64,000 bases of DNA, from positions 165,955 through 229,954 of the forward strand of contig NZ_JACHES010000004.1 of NCBI RefSeq assembly GCF_014201585.1, read 5' to 3'. A program made the position numbers and the translations under genes. The stretch comes from Anoxybacillus tengchongensis. Lineage in GTDB: Bacteria > Bacillota > Bacilli > Bacillales > Anoxybacillaceae. A model generated the notes under the pieces. That model was given only the letters and a program-made list of their open reading frames with translations, had not been told where the DNA came from and searched no databases. Below, piece after piece: positions 1-8,462 of the stretch (its first letter is position 1; each line of letters opens with the position of its first letter).

Positions 1-6
1 TGTCCA
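1..6 (-). CDS. Start codon of the next mnt gene (probable permease), cut by the window edge
   Basis: An ATG followed by GAC reads leftward out of the window from position 6, eight bases after the mntB stop. A GGGGTGA ribosome site lies in the end of mntB. In mnt operons a membrane permease normally follows the ATPase, so this is probably its start. Only two codons are visible. Confidence 0.3.
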
Positions 7-14
7 TACGCGAT

Positions 15-755
15 TCACCCCACGATATGTGCCGCAGAGAGGAAAGTGACCTTTCCACCATACGTTTTTTGAATATGATCGTACGTAAATACACTTTCCG
101 TCTCGCCAAATGCAATGACGCGTTTATTTAACAATAAAACGTAATCAAAGTAATCTCGCACCGTTTGCAAATCATGATGAACGACTAATACTGTTTTTCC
201 ACGCATTTTTAATTCATTTAACAGTTGGACAATCGCTTTTTCTGTTGCGGCATCGACTCCAACAAACGGTTCATCCATAAAATAAACGGATGCATCTTGC
301 GCAAGCGCACGCGCCAAAAATACACGCTGTTGCTGTCCGCCAGATAATTGGCTAATTTGTCTTTTCGCATATGGTAACATTCCGACTTTGTCTAAACATT
401 GCATAGCAATATCCACATCTTCTTTTCGTGGTCGTTTCCACAATCCAATATGACCGTATCGCCCCATTAATACAACATCAAGGGCATTCGTCGGAAAGTC
501 CCAATCGACAGAATTTCGTTGTGGAACATATCCGACAAGATGACGTTGCTTTTCATACGGCTTACCATATACGAAAACATTTCCATGCATACGCGGAATA
601 AAATTTAACATCGCTTTCATTAACGTTGATTTTCCTGCGCCGTTTGGACCGATAATTCCGACTAACTTCCCTTCTGGAACAGAAAATGATACATCTTCTA
701 ATACAAGTTGTCGATCATATGCAACTGTTACCTGTTCAACAACTAGCGGATTCAT
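15..755 (-). CDS. mntB: Manganese/zinc ABC transporter ATP-binding protein
   Basis: ATPase subunit that powers metal uptake by an MntABC/ZnuABC-type importer at the inner face of the membrane. The Walker A motif GPNGAGKST is near residue 37, the signature LSGGQQQR near 140 and Walker B FMDEP near 162. Length (246 aa) is normal for the family. Two ATGs are possible, at 761 and 755. A GAAGGGGG ribosome site touches the first and stands about 8 bases before the second, so 755 is preferred. It follows mntA with overlapping or adjacent codons, so the genes are one operon. Manganese rather than zinc is inferred mainly from the MntR-like operators upstream of mntA. Confidence 0.92.
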   Translation of the reverse strand: MNPLVVEQVTVAYDRQLVLEDVSFSVPEGKLVGIIGPNGAGKSTLMKAMLNFIPRMHGNVFVYGKPYEKQRHLVGYVPQRNSVDWDFPTNALDVVLMGRYGHIGLWKRPRKEDVDIAMQCLDKVGMLPYAKRQISQLSGGQQQRVFLARALAQDASVYFMDEPFVGVDAATEKAIVQLLNELKMRGKTVLVVHHDLQTVRDYFDYVLLLNKRVIAFGETESVFTYDHIQKTYGGKVTFLSAAHIVG

Positions 756-757
756 CG

Positions 758-1663
758 TCATTCCCCCTTCAATGCTTGTGCAATCGTTTTGACGTTATAA
801 CGATACATGCCAATAAACGTTCCTTCTTCTGTTCCTTCTCGCCCAAGGGCATCTGAAAATAGTTCTCCACCGATCGAAACGTGATGACCACGTTGTCTTG
901 CGCCCTCGACAACTGCTTCAATCGCTTTTTTCGATACGCTACTTTCAACAAATACAGCTTGAATATTTCGATCAACAATAAAGTCAACAAGCTCTTGCAC
1001 ATCTTTTAGCCCGTATTCAGCATCTGTGCTTAGCCCTTGTAAACCAAGCACTTCAATATCATACGCGCGGCCAAAATAGTGAAAAGCATCGTGTGCTGTA
1101 ATTAAGACGCGCTGTTTTTTCGGAATGGCGTTCATCTCTTTTTTCGCTTCTTCTTTTAATTGCATAAGTTGAGATTCATATGCTTCCGCTCGTTCTTCGT
1201 ATATTTGTTTATGTTTCGGATCCATTGCACTTAATTCGTCTCCTACCATCTGTACAGCGTAACTCCATAAATCAAGGTCAAACCATATATGCGGATCATA
1301 TACTCCATCTATTTCAATTAACTTCTCTTTCGGAATCTCTTCACTTACTGCGACGACTTTTTTCGTTTTTGACATTTTCGTAAATATTTCTCCGAGTTTT
1401 CCTTCTAAATGAAGTCCATTGTAAAAAATGATGTCTGCTTGACTTAATTTTTGAATATCTCCTTGCGTCGCTTTATACAAATGAGGATCTACCCCTGGCC
1501 CCATTAGCGCTTCCACGTGAACATATTCTCCCCCGACATGTTTAACAAGATCAGCAATTTGCCCTGTCGTTGCGACGACATAGATGACATCTTTTTTATT
1601 CTCTTTTGTTTCGCATCCAAATAACAATAACAAAGCGGTCCATATGATCATCCACTTTTTCAT
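758..1663 (-). CDS. mntA: Manganese-binding lipoprotein of the ABC transporter
   Basis: Extracytoplasmic metal-binding protein of the ZnuA/MntA (cluster A-I) family, tethered to the membrane as a lipoprotein. The N-terminus is a short hydrophobic signal ending in the lipobox LLFGC. His residues in GVDPHLY and in DPHIWFD, together with a later ESSVS segment, fit the usual metal ligands. The open frame extends to 1687, but ATG 1663 has the perfect site TTTGGAGGAGGAAGC just upstream and gives a proper signal peptide. It is first in an operon with mntB and presumably a permease. Confidence 0.92.
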   Translation of the reverse strand: MKKWMIIWTALLLLFGCETKENKKDVIYVVATTGQIADLVKHVGGEYVHVEALMGPGVDPHLYKATQGDIQKLSQADIIFYNGLHLEGKLGEIFTKMSKTKKVVAVSEEIPKEKLIEIDGVYDPHIWFDLDLWSYAVQMVGDELSAMDPKHKQIYEERAEAYESQLMQLKEEAKKEMNAIPKKQRVLITAHDAFHYFGRAYDIEVLGLQGLSTDAEYGLKDVQELVDFIVDRNIQAVFVESSVSKKAIEAVVEGARQRGHHVSIGGELFSDALGREGTEEGTFIGMYRYNVKTIAQALKGE

Positions 1664-1698
1664 ATGCTTCCTCCTCCAAATTTGCATCAGGATATAAA

Positions 1699-1715
1699 AG
1701 TTTCCTTAACACAAA
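1699..1715. promoter_or_regulatory. MntR-like operator 1
   Basis: Read on the minus strand this is TTTGTGTTAAGGAAACT, very close to the MntR box known from Bacillus mntA and mntH promoters. It lies 36 bp before mntA, where a bound MntR would block transcription in manganese-replete cells. MntR itself is not in the window. Confidence 0.75.
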
Positions 1716-1813
1716 ACTTAGCGAAAAAAATTTGTTTACTCGCCCATCATATGCATTAGCATAAAACGACGTGATGTGTGGGATAAGTAAACAATGATGA
1801 TTTGAGTTAAAAA

Positions 1814-1830
1814 AGTTTCTTTAAACCAAA
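1814..1830. promoter_or_regulatory. MntR-like operator 2
   Basis: Read on the minus strand this is TTTGGTTTAAAGAAACT, a second and slightly weaker match to the same 17-bp MntR-type box, 115 bp from the first. Two spaced boxes could allow cooperative or looped repression. It lies between divergent mntA and the steT-like gene, so it could also touch the latter. Confidence 0.6.
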
Positions 1831-1907
1831 TTTAGTTTTATCTTATTCTTTTCTTTTCACGATGTCAATATTTTAATTTTCAAAAAAAGAAGTTTTTCTT
1901 CATCTCA

Positions 1908-1916
1908 TGCTATAAT
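1908..1916 (+). promoter_or_regulatory. Extended -10 promoter of the steT-like gene
   Basis: TGCTATAAT is a perfect extended -10 element about 50 bp before the ATG of the exchanger gene. No good -35 element is present, as is usual for extended -10 promoters. Confidence 0.6.
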
Positions 1917-1964
1917 AGCGATTGTTCGATATAAAAAAACATTTGTCCTTTAGGAGTGAACAGA

Positions 1965-3275
1965 ATGACAAACACACAATTGAAACGAAGCATTGGATTC
2001 ATTACAGCAACAGCGATCGTCATTGGCACTGTCATCGGTTCTGGGATTTTTATGAAACCTGCGATTGTCATCGGAGCAACGGGCAACTCAACACTTGCTC
2101 TTCTCGCTTGGGTCATTGGAGGGATTATTACATTAGCAAGCGGATTGACGATTGCAGAAGTAAGTGCAAAAATTCCTGAAACAGGCGGGTTGTATGTATA
2201 TATCGAAAAAGTGTACGGACGGTTTTGGGGCTTTTTATGTGGATGGGTGCAAACGATCATTTACGGTCCTGCCGTCATCGGTGCATTAGGGTTGTATTTT
2301 GGAGCGTTATTTGCAGGGATTTTTGCACTGCCAAAGGAAAGTGAACTTTGGATCGGAATCATCGCTGTTTTATTTTTATCTGTCATTAATATGCTCGGCT
2401 CACAATTTGGTGGAATCGTCCAAAGCGTGTTAACTGCGGCAAAGCTATTACCTATTTTTCTTATTATTATCTTCGGAGTCGTAAAAGGAAACGTGCCGAT
2501 CTTCGGTATGGATAGTGGCAGTAGCCAAGCGATCAGCATGGGGGCAGCAGTTTTAGCAACATTGTGGGCGTACGACGGATGGATGAACGTTGGATTTGTT
2601 GCTGGTGAAATGAAAAATCCGGCAAAAACGTTACCAAAAGCTATTATCACCGGTATTCTTATTGTCATGTTTGCCTATGTGGCTGTGAATGTTGCATTGC
2701 TTCATGTCCTTCGTGCCGATGAAATTGTTGCGCTCGGTCCAAACGCAGCAAGCGAAGCAGCAACCATTTTATTTGGGGCATTCGGCGGAAAATTAATTGC
2801 TATTGGTATTTTAATTTCTATTTTCGGCTGTTTAAATGGAAAAGTTCTTACATTTCCTCGCATGCCATTGGCGATGGCAACAGATAGGTTATTTCCGTTT
2901 TCCCGTTATTTTTCTCGTATTCATCCAAAGTGGCGCACGCCTGTATTTGCAACGTTAATGCAAATTACTATTGCGATTGTCATGATGTTACTTGGTAATG
3001 CCGATCGCTTAACGGACATTGCTATTTTTAGTGTCTTTTTATTTTACGGCTTTGCTTTTTATGCAGTATTTTTATTACGAAAATCATCACCATCTAACGA
3101 ACAATTATATCGAGTGCCACTTTATCCATTTACTCCGATCGTTGCTCTTGCCGGCACAGCATATATTATTATGAGTACGGTACTCCACGCACCGCTAGAT
3201 ACGTTTTTATCGATTGTTGTTACGTTATCTGGTATCCCGATATATTATATCATTACAAAAAAGCGACAAGGATAA
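1965..3275 (+). CDS. steT: APC-family amino-acid exchanger, SteT-like
   Basis: Twelve-helix amino-acid permease of the APC/LAT type. The sequence resembles B. subtilis SteT, a serine/threonine exchanger, closely along its whole length: the helix-1 motif GTVIGSGIFMKP, the segment FWGFLCGWVQTIIYGPA, and IFGCLNGKVLTFPR near residue 285. Length (436 aa) is normal. The open frame starts at a GTG at 1956, but that GTG is part of the ribosome site TAGGAGTG, so ATG 1965 is the start. The gene stands alone and ends at a hairpin shared with the convergent neighbour. The exact substrates cannot be read from sequence. Confidence 0.85.
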   Translation: MTNTQLKRSIGFITATAIVIGTVIGSGIFMKPAIVIGATGNSTLALLAWVIGGIITLASGLTIAEVSAKIPETGGLYVYIEKVYGRFWGFLCGWVQTIIYGPAVIGALGLYFGALFAGIFALPKESELWIGIIAVLFLSVINMLGSQFGGIVQSVLTAAKLLPIFLIIIFGVVKGNVPIFGMDSGSSQAISMGAAVLATLWAYDGWMNVGFVAGEMKNPAKTLPKAIITGILIVMFAYVAVNVALLHVLRADEIVALGPNAASEAATILFGAFGGKLIAIGILISIFGCLNGKVLTFPRMPLAMATDRLFPFSRYFSRIHPKWRTPVFATLMQITIAIVMMLLGNADRLTDIAIFSVFLFYGFAFYAVFLLRKSSPSNEQLYRVPLYPFTPIVALAGTAYIIMSTVLHAPLDTFLSIVVTLSGIPIYYIITKKRQG

Positions 3276-3291
3276 TTCTTTGTCGCTTTTT
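3257..3291. terminator. Bidirectional terminator
   Basis: AAAAGCGACAA and TTTGTCGCTTTTT form a hairpin between the convergent steT-like gene and the DUF523/DUF1722 gene. A run of T follows on one strand and of A on the other, so it can serve both. Confidence 0.85.
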
Positions 3292-4259
3292 CAATAATCT
3301 CTTCCTTTTCCTGAGTCCGTCACATCAAGTAATGGCTCCGGATAAGGTTGAAAATATCGTTGTTTCAATAAATATTCGTTTTGATAGCGAATCGCCCATG
3401 AGCGAATAACTGTTGTTATACTGCTTAACGGTAGCTTGCCTACTCGATATTTTTCTAACAACTCATGAACATACTGTTTTTCCTCACTACTTAATTCATG
3501 TTTAAAATAACCGATCATATGTTGACAAACATTAATGTTCGAATTTCGGCGTGAGCGCCGCGCAAACAACTCATATAATGTTTGTTCATATTGCAAAAAT
3601 ACCTCTTCTATCGGTAAACGTGCTTGGTTAGCAACAATATTTCCTAATTTTTTCAATTTTTGTTGATGATAAGCCATAAACAAATATTTATACTCAGCGT
3701 GAAATTCAACGAGACGATGGTGTGATTTTGTCTGTTTCACCTCTCGAAACAAAGCAAGTGTAAATAACTTCGTTAAAAAATGCTCTCGAATAACGAAATT
3801 CGTTAATCGTCCCTCTTCTTCCACAGCTTTATAGCCAAACATTCGTAATACATGTTCAGCAAACATACCGCTCCCTTTTCCTGCGGCAGGTCCTTTTTGC
3901 TTGCTACTGTATATTTTGACGTCTTTTATCCCGCATGACGGTGACCGACTTTTTAAAATAAAGCCATCTACATCTAACAATTGGTTTAAAAATAAAAAAG
4001 AAAACTCATTCATTTGCTCGGTAATATCCATTCCAGTTGACGGCTGAACGAGCCGAACATTTTCTCCATCTTTAACGAGTCGGATTGTCTCTCGTGGCGT
4101 ACCAAGTCCGATTCGCACCTCTGGACATACAGGAATAAATTGAACAAATGGCCATAGTTTGTGGACGACTTCATCATTCAGTTGATCACCGTTATATCGA
4201 CAAGGAGAAAAACCAAGACATTCACTTACAACGACAATTGGTTTCGCATAATGCCACAT
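3291..4259 (-). CDS. DUF523 and DUF1722 protein, YbgA-like C-terminus
   Basis: Two-domain protein of unknown function. The N-terminal part (about residues 5-145) is DUF523, seen in SECLGFSPCRYNG and KSRSPSCGIKDVKIY with conserved cysteines. The C-terminal part (about 185-305) is DUF1722, as in E. coli YbgA, with the typical KYLFMAYHQ segment. Length (322 aa) is normal for the fused form. The frame begins with a GTG at 4262; ATG 4259 lies at a better distance from the AAAGGAGAG site. The gene is monocistronic. YbgA-type proteins are often linked to photolyase genes, but none is next to it here. Confidence 0.85.
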   Translation of the reverse strand: MWHYAKPIVVVSECLGFSPCRYNGDQLNDEVVHKLWPFVQFIPVCPEVRIGLGTPRETIRLVKDGENVRLVQPSTGMDITEQMNEFSFLFLNQLLDVDGFILKSRSPSCGIKDVKIYSSKQKGPAAGKGSGMFAEHVLRMFGYKAVEEEGRLTNFVIREHFLTKLFTLALFREVKQTKSHHRLVEFHAEYKYLFMAYHQQKLKKLGNIVANQARLPIEEVFLQYEQTLYELFARRSRRNSNINVCQHMIGYFKHELSSEEKQYVHELLEKYRVGKLPLSSITTVIRSWAIRYQNEYLLKQRYFQPYPEPLLDVTDSGKGRDY

Positions 4260-4535
4260 CACCCGTCTCTCCTTTACTTATTTTTGCTTATCATATCGCA
4301 TAAGAAAAAAAAATACACGCATCAATGTGCAAAGAAAAACGAAAAATTTCGAATTTGAACGTTTATACAAAAAAATGATTGATTATATATCAATTTTGTT
4401 TTATTATGCTTTATGTTGTTTATTTTACAATAAAACGATTGTTATTGATGCATATTTTTGTATTTGTATAAAGATCTAGTTTTATATTTATGCACATATG
4501 AATATTTGTTTAGATTTCTGAATCATTTTGTTATA
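4260..4535. other. AT-rich intergenic region before the yjiH-like gene
   Basis: Very AT-rich, with several TGCATA/TATGCA and TGAATA half-sites, for example around 4448-4456 and 4490-4505. They could be sites for an arginine-repressor-type protein, but no copy matches a known box well. No open frame with a ribosome site was found. Confidence 0.35.
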
Positions 4536-4563
4536 TTGACTATTTTTATTTTTATATTACGAT
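4536..4563 (+). promoter_or_regulatory. SigA-type promoter of the yjiH-like gene
   Basis: TTGACT, a 16-bp spacer and TACGAT, 57 bp before the start codon. Confidence 0.6.
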
Positions 4564-4619
4564 AGTAGTAATGTTATGTATCCGTTTTCAAAACATAAAA
4601 TGGAAGGTGGTTTCAGAAG

Positions 4620-5984
4620 ATGAATGTTGCACAAAAACATACTCAACGACGTCGCTTATCTGACGTACTTAAGTTTCTCGTCCCATCGCTTATTGGTGTA
4701 TTTTTGTTTATGATTCCTGTTCCTTATGAAGGTGAAATGACGATTCCTGTAGCCATTCTAGCAAAATGGGTAGAAGGAAACTTTAGCTCAGCCATTCCAA
4801 CGATTTCCGTTTTATTTATGTTTATCGCTACCATGGGCACGATCATTGCCAAAATCGCTTATCCTTCTTTCATAATGAACAGCCCATTTCTTCGTCGTTT
4901 ATTTGATGTCAATGGTCTATTTGTTACCGCTCGCATAGTTGGAACGATTTTAGGAGCGATGACGTTATGGAAAATCGGTCCAGAATGGGTATGGTCAGAA
5001 AATACAGGTGCGTTGCTATTGTACAGCTTAATTCCTATTTTGTTTTCTGTCTTTTTGTTTGCTGGCTTGTTTTTGCCTTTACTTTTAGATTTCGGCTTAC
5101 TCGAATTATGCGGTGCACTTTTAACGAAAATTATGCGCCCGGTATTTAAACTGCCTGGCCGCTCGTCCATTGACTGTATTGCTTCTTGGTTAGGGGATGG
5201 AACAATCGGCGTATTATTAACGAATAAGCAGTATGAAGATGGCTTTTACACAAAGCGGGAAGCGGCAGTAATCGGAACAACCTTTTCTGTTGTATCAATT
5301 ACATTTAGTATCGTTGTTATCACGTATATGAAACTTGAACATATGTTTGGTGCGTACTATTTTACGATCGTTGTTGCTGGTCTTGTAGCAGCGATCATTA
5401 TGCCACGCATCCCTCCATTATCAAAAAAGCCAGACACATATTACCATGAACATCACGTACCAGTTGATGAAACAATACCAGCTGGGTACACACCTTTTCA
5501 ATGGGGATTAAAACAAGCGGTGGAAGTCGCACAACGCAATAGCAATATAGGAAAACTATTGAAAAACGGTGTACAAACGGTTATCGATATGTGGTTAGGT
5601 GTCTTACCGGTCGTTATGGCCATTGGAACGGTCGCATTAATCATTGCTGAAACAACACCGGTGTTTGAATGGCTTGGTAAACCGTTTGTACCAATCTTGA
5701 CTCTCCTACAAGTGCCAGAAGCATCAGCGGCTGCACAAACGATGGTCGTCGGCTTCGCAGATATGTTTTTACCAGCTATTATCGGTAGTGGCATTGAAAG
5801 CGAATTTACTCGCTTCGTTATCGCTTGTGTTTCTGTCACACAACTGATTTATATGTCTGAAGTAGGCGGATTACTTCTTGCATCAAAATTACCAATTACG
5901 TTTAAGGATTTAGTTGTCATTTTCCTTCTTCGTACACTCATTACATTGCCTATTATCGTTTTCATTGCACACTTTATCTTTTAA
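4620..5984 (+). CDS. YjiH family membrane protein with nucleoside-recognition gate domains
   Basis: Polytopic membrane protein of 454 aa of the YjiH family, which carries two Gate domains like those of nucleoside transporters and SpmA/SpmB. About ten hydrophobic helices are visible. The gate region includes the Gly/Asp-rich segments SWLGDGTIGVLLTNKQYEDGFYT (partial: WLGDGTIGVL) near residue 190 and VGFADMFLPAIIGSGI near 378. A ribosome site GGAAGGTGG lies 9 bases before the ATG. Transport of a small solute is likely; the substrate is unknown. It is monocistronic between its own promoter and terminator. Confidence 0.8.
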   Translation: MNVAQKHTQRRRLSDVLKFLVPSLIGVFLFMIPVPYEGEMTIPVAILAKWVEGNFSSAIPTISVLFMFIATMGTIIAKIAYPSFIMNSPFLRRLFDVNGLFVTARIVGTILGAMTLWKIGPEWVWSENTGALLLYSLIPILFSVFLFAGLFLPLLLDFGLLELCGALLTKIMRPVFKLPGRSSIDCIASWLGDGTIGVLLTNKQYEDGFYTKREAAVIGTTFSVVSITFSIVVITYMKLEHMFGAYYFTIVVAGLVAAIIMPRIPPLSKKPDTYYHEHHVPVDETIPAGYTPFQWGLKQAVEVAQRNSNIGKLLKNGVQTVIDMWLGVLPVVMAIGTVALIIAETTPVFEWLGKPFVPILTLLQVPEASAAAQTMVVGFADMFLPAIIGSGIESEFTRFVIACVSVTQLIYMSEVGGLLLASKLPITFKDLVVIFLLRTLITLPIIVFIAHFIF

Positions 5985-5986
5985 TG

Positions 5987-6015
5987 CAAAAAGGGCGATT
6001 GTCTCGCCCTTTTTG
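5987..6015 (+). terminator. Terminator after the yjiH-like gene
   Basis: AAAAAGGGCGA and TCGCCCTTTTT form a perfect stem directly after the stop codon, followed by T residues. Confidence 0.9.
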
Positions 6016-6081
6016 TCTTTTTCTAATATTCGTCCAACCCAATACATATATTCCACCATAGTATAAAGGGAGGTGAAGTAT

Positions 6082-6678
6082 ATGTTTAAAAAACATATCG
6101 GGAAAACAATCGGATTATTCATTAGCCAACTTGTCTTATTTTCGGAAGCAATAGCCATGAGCGATACGATTGATTTAACACAACTACATGGAACAGAGTT
6201 ATATGTTGTCATTGGTTTTTATGTGTTTCAAACGATTATTGGCATTTATTTTGGTAATCGCTATGACAGAAAAGTTTGCGTAAAAGATTTAATATATCAA
6301 TTAAAAACCAAAGACTTTGCTACAAGTACATTTGAAAAAATCGCTGCATTAGTTGATCGCGATCCAGATAGTCGCTTAACGATTTACTTACTTCAAACAA
6401 AAACAGATAGTCATCCTCAACAACAAACCGCATTTGAACAGCTATTAGTTGAAGAAACTCGAAAAAGCGATATCGTAGCTAAATGGTCAAACGATCAATA
6501 CTTAATTATCGCTGTCGAAAACGGTGCGAAACCATCTACAATGATTGAGCGGATTAAAAAAAATAGTCCCATATCTTTTCTCGCTGGCTATGCCACATAT
6601 CCAGTCGAAGGAGAACAATTGCAACAGCTTTTACAAGTGGCAAAAGAGCGTATGTATGCTACACGTACGACAAAATAA
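6082..6678 (+). CDS. Two-helix membrane protein with degenerate GGDEF-like domain
   Basis: Protein of 198 aa. Two hydrophobic segments (about residues 8-28 and 40-58) precede a cytoplasmic domain. The segment RKSDIVAKWSNDQYLII near residue 130 aligns with the signature region of GGDEF domains (R-SD-vaR-GGDEF-li), but the catalytic GGDEF is replaced by SNDQY. The domain is therefore probably a non-catalytic c-di-GMP/GTP sensor or a relic. The ending YPVEGEQLQQLLQVAKERMYATR fits the last helix of a GGDEF fold. A GTG at 6073 lies inside the GGGAGGTG ribosome site, so ATG 6082 is chosen. The assignment is by motif only. Confidence 0.6.
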   Translation: MFKKHIGKTIGLFISQLVLFSEAIAMSDTIDLTQLHGTELYVVIGFYVFQTIIGIYFGNRYDRKVCVKDLIYQLKTKDFATSTFEKIAALVDRDPDSRLTIYLLQTKTDSHPQQQTAFEQLLVEETRKSDIVAKWSNDQYLIIAVENGAKPSTMIERIKKNSPISFLAGYATYPVEGEQLQQLLQVAKERMYATRTTK

Positions 6679-6805
6679 GCTAATGCTGAAAATGTTTTGT
6701 CGAATCATGATATGATGATGTTAAAGGTTAAAGGCATTTCCACGCGGTCCTCTTTGTCACTTTTCTTTTGGACATGTCATACATTTTCATATAAAAGAGC
6801 TGTGA

Positions 6806-7174
6806 ACAAGCATACCAGAACAGCTTCTCCTCCAACTCGTTAACCTCGTTCAAAACGTATCCGAAAACGTGCAATGGATCGAGCAAAAGTTTCAAACAAT
6901 GAAACAGGAAATTATTGAATTAAAAACAAAAGTGAATAAGCAAAATGAAGATATTCCTTGATTGAAAGAACAAATGAAAGAAAATACCGCAATGATCAAA
7001 GCTGTTCGGAACAATCAGCTACAACAACGGCGTATTCACGATGCAGTGCGACACGAAATTGCTCACATCCGCGGAGAAATGGCCACAAAACAAGATATCG
7101 CCTACATCCATGAACGACCTGATTACCGACTCGGGCGCACCGTACGCACAGAGGGAGATCTGTATATGTTATAA
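6806..7174 (+). pseudogene. Decayed coiled-coil gene
   Basis: One reading frame runs from 6806 to 7174 but is cut by an in-frame TGA at 6959-6961, and it has no start codon with a ribosome site. The translation is a Lys/Glu/Gln-rich coiled coil that continues across the stop in the same style. The first part has a QLLLQLVNLVQNVSENVQW-like segment, and the second has MATKQDIAYI. It belongs to the type of small coiled-coil proteins seen intact at 24050-24505. The region 6679-6805 before it shows nothing recognisable. Confidence 0.6.
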
Positions 7175-7178
7175 CGAT

Positions 7179-7215
7179 AAAAGCGTCGTTCCACGTTGTG
7201 GGAACGACGCTTTTT
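7179..7215. terminator. Bidirectional terminator before trpB end
   Basis: AAAAGCGTCGTTCC and GGGAACGACGCTTTTT form a 13-bp stem with a short loop just beyond the trpB stop, A/T-flanked on both sides. Confidence 0.9.
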
Positions 7216-7219
7216 ATGA

Positions 7220-8383
7220 CTAACCTTTTAACATATGAAATACTTGCTCGACATCTTTATCTCCGCGACCTGATAAGTTTACGATAATGATTTGATCGCG
7301 ATCGAGCGTCGGAGCTAGTTTCATGGCGTACGCAACTGCGTGAGCACTTTCTAGCGCAGGAATGATCCCTTCCGTTTTTGAAAGTGTTTGAAATGCTTCT
7401 AATACTTCATCGTTTGTGACTGTATAATATTCTGCCCGACCAGACGTTTTTAAAAAGCTATGTTCCGGTCCGATTCCTGGATAATCGAGCCCAGCAGCAA
7501 TTGAATATGTTGGTTGCGGATTTCCTTCTTCATCAAGCAAAACGAGGCATTTAAAGCCGTGAATAATCGCTGGGACACCTTTTGTCAACGTTGCCGCTTG
7601 CTCTGGTTCGACTCCGATTAAACGTACACTCGGTTCGTCGATATAATGTGCAAAAGCACCAATCGCATTGCTACCACCACCCGCACAAGCGATCACAACA
7701 TCAGGCAAACGTCCTTCTTTTTCAATCATTTGTCGCTTACTTTCTTCACTAATGACAGATTGGAAATGTTTTACGATCGTCGGATACGGATGTGGCCCAA
7801 CAGCTGAACCAAGCAAATAAAATGTATGTTCATAATTTTGGACATAGTCATTTAACGCTTCATCGACTGCATCTTTTAATCTTCCTTGCCCTTTTGCTAC
7901 AGGAACAACTTTCGCCCCTAACAACTCCATTCGAAAAACGTTCAGCGCTTGCCTTCTCGTATCTTCTTCCCCCATATAAATGACACAATCCATTCCAAAC
8001 ATCGCACAAGCTGTCGCTGTCGCTACACCATGCTGTCCAGCTCCTGTTTCAGCAATGATACGTTTGGCTCCCATTCTTTTCGCTAATAAAATTTGCCCGA
8101 TGACGTTGTTAATTTTATGAGAACCGGTATGGTTTAAATCTTCTCGTTTTAAATAAATCTTCGCTCCACCAAGCTCCTCAGTCAACCTTGAGGCAAATGT
8201 AAGCGAACTTTCACGCCCCACATATTCTTTTAAATAAAACGTAAACTCTTCATGGAATGTGGGATCATCTTTGCACTTTAAAAACTGCGCTTCTAAATAG
8301 TCTAACGCTTCCTGCAACGCCGGCGGTACGAAACTTCCGCCAAACTCTCCAAAATACCCTCTTCTCTGCTCAACTACACTCAT
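7220..8383 (-). CDS. trpB: Tryptophan synthase beta-chain-like protein, outside a trp operon
   Basis: PLP enzyme of the TrpB family, which makes tryptophan from indole and serine. The PLP lysine is K90 in HTGSHKINN, followed by [11 protein letters not shown] and the phosphate loop [10 protein letters not shown]. The COMM region [15 protein letters not shown], which contacts TrpA, is kept. Length (387 aa) is normal. Two unusual changes are visible: the substrate-loop motif normally GR(P/E)TPL reads GRESSL at 56-61, and the usual HTGAHK is HTGSHK. No other trp gene is near, and it has its own promoter and terminator. It may be a second, stand-alone TrpB that salvages indole or uses another amino acid. 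Confidence 0.85.
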   Translation of the reverse strand: MSVVEQRRGYFGEFGGSFVPPALQEALDYLEAQFLKCKDDPTFHEEFTFYLKEYVGRESSLTFASRLTEELGGAKIYLKREDLNHTGSHKINNVIGQILLAKRMGAKRIIAETGAGQHGVATATACAMFGMDCVIYMGEEDTRRQALNVFRMELLGAKVVPVAKGQGRLKDAVDEALNDYVQNYEHTFYLLGSAVGPHPYPTIVKHFQSVISEESKRQMIEKEGRLPDVVIACAGGGSNAIGAFAHYIDEPSVRLIGVEPEQAATLTKGVPAIIHGFKCLVLLDEEGNPQPTYSIAAGLDYPGIGPEHSFLKTSGRAEYYTVTNDEVLEAFQTLSKTEGIIPALESAHAVAYAMKLAPTLDRDQIIIVNLSGRGDKDVEQVFHMLKG

Positions 8384-8418
8384 CTTCTTTCCCCTCTCTA
8401 TTTTTCAAATTTACTACA

Positions 8419-8447
8419 AGCATACTCATCTTTTTGTTGAAAGTCAA
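8419..8447 (-). promoter_or_regulatory. SigA promoter of trpB
   Basis: On the minus strand TTGACT, a 17-bp spacer and TATGCT lie 36 bp before the ATG. A GAGGGG ribosome site follows. No T-box, TRAP site or leader terminator is visible, so trp-type attenuation is absent. Confidence 0.7.
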
Positions 8448-8462
8448 TGAATATTCAGAATT

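Noticed and set aside
4448..4505. Arginine-repressor-type boxes before the yjiH-like gene
   Set aside because: Half-sites fit AT-rich background and no complete box with few mismatches was found.
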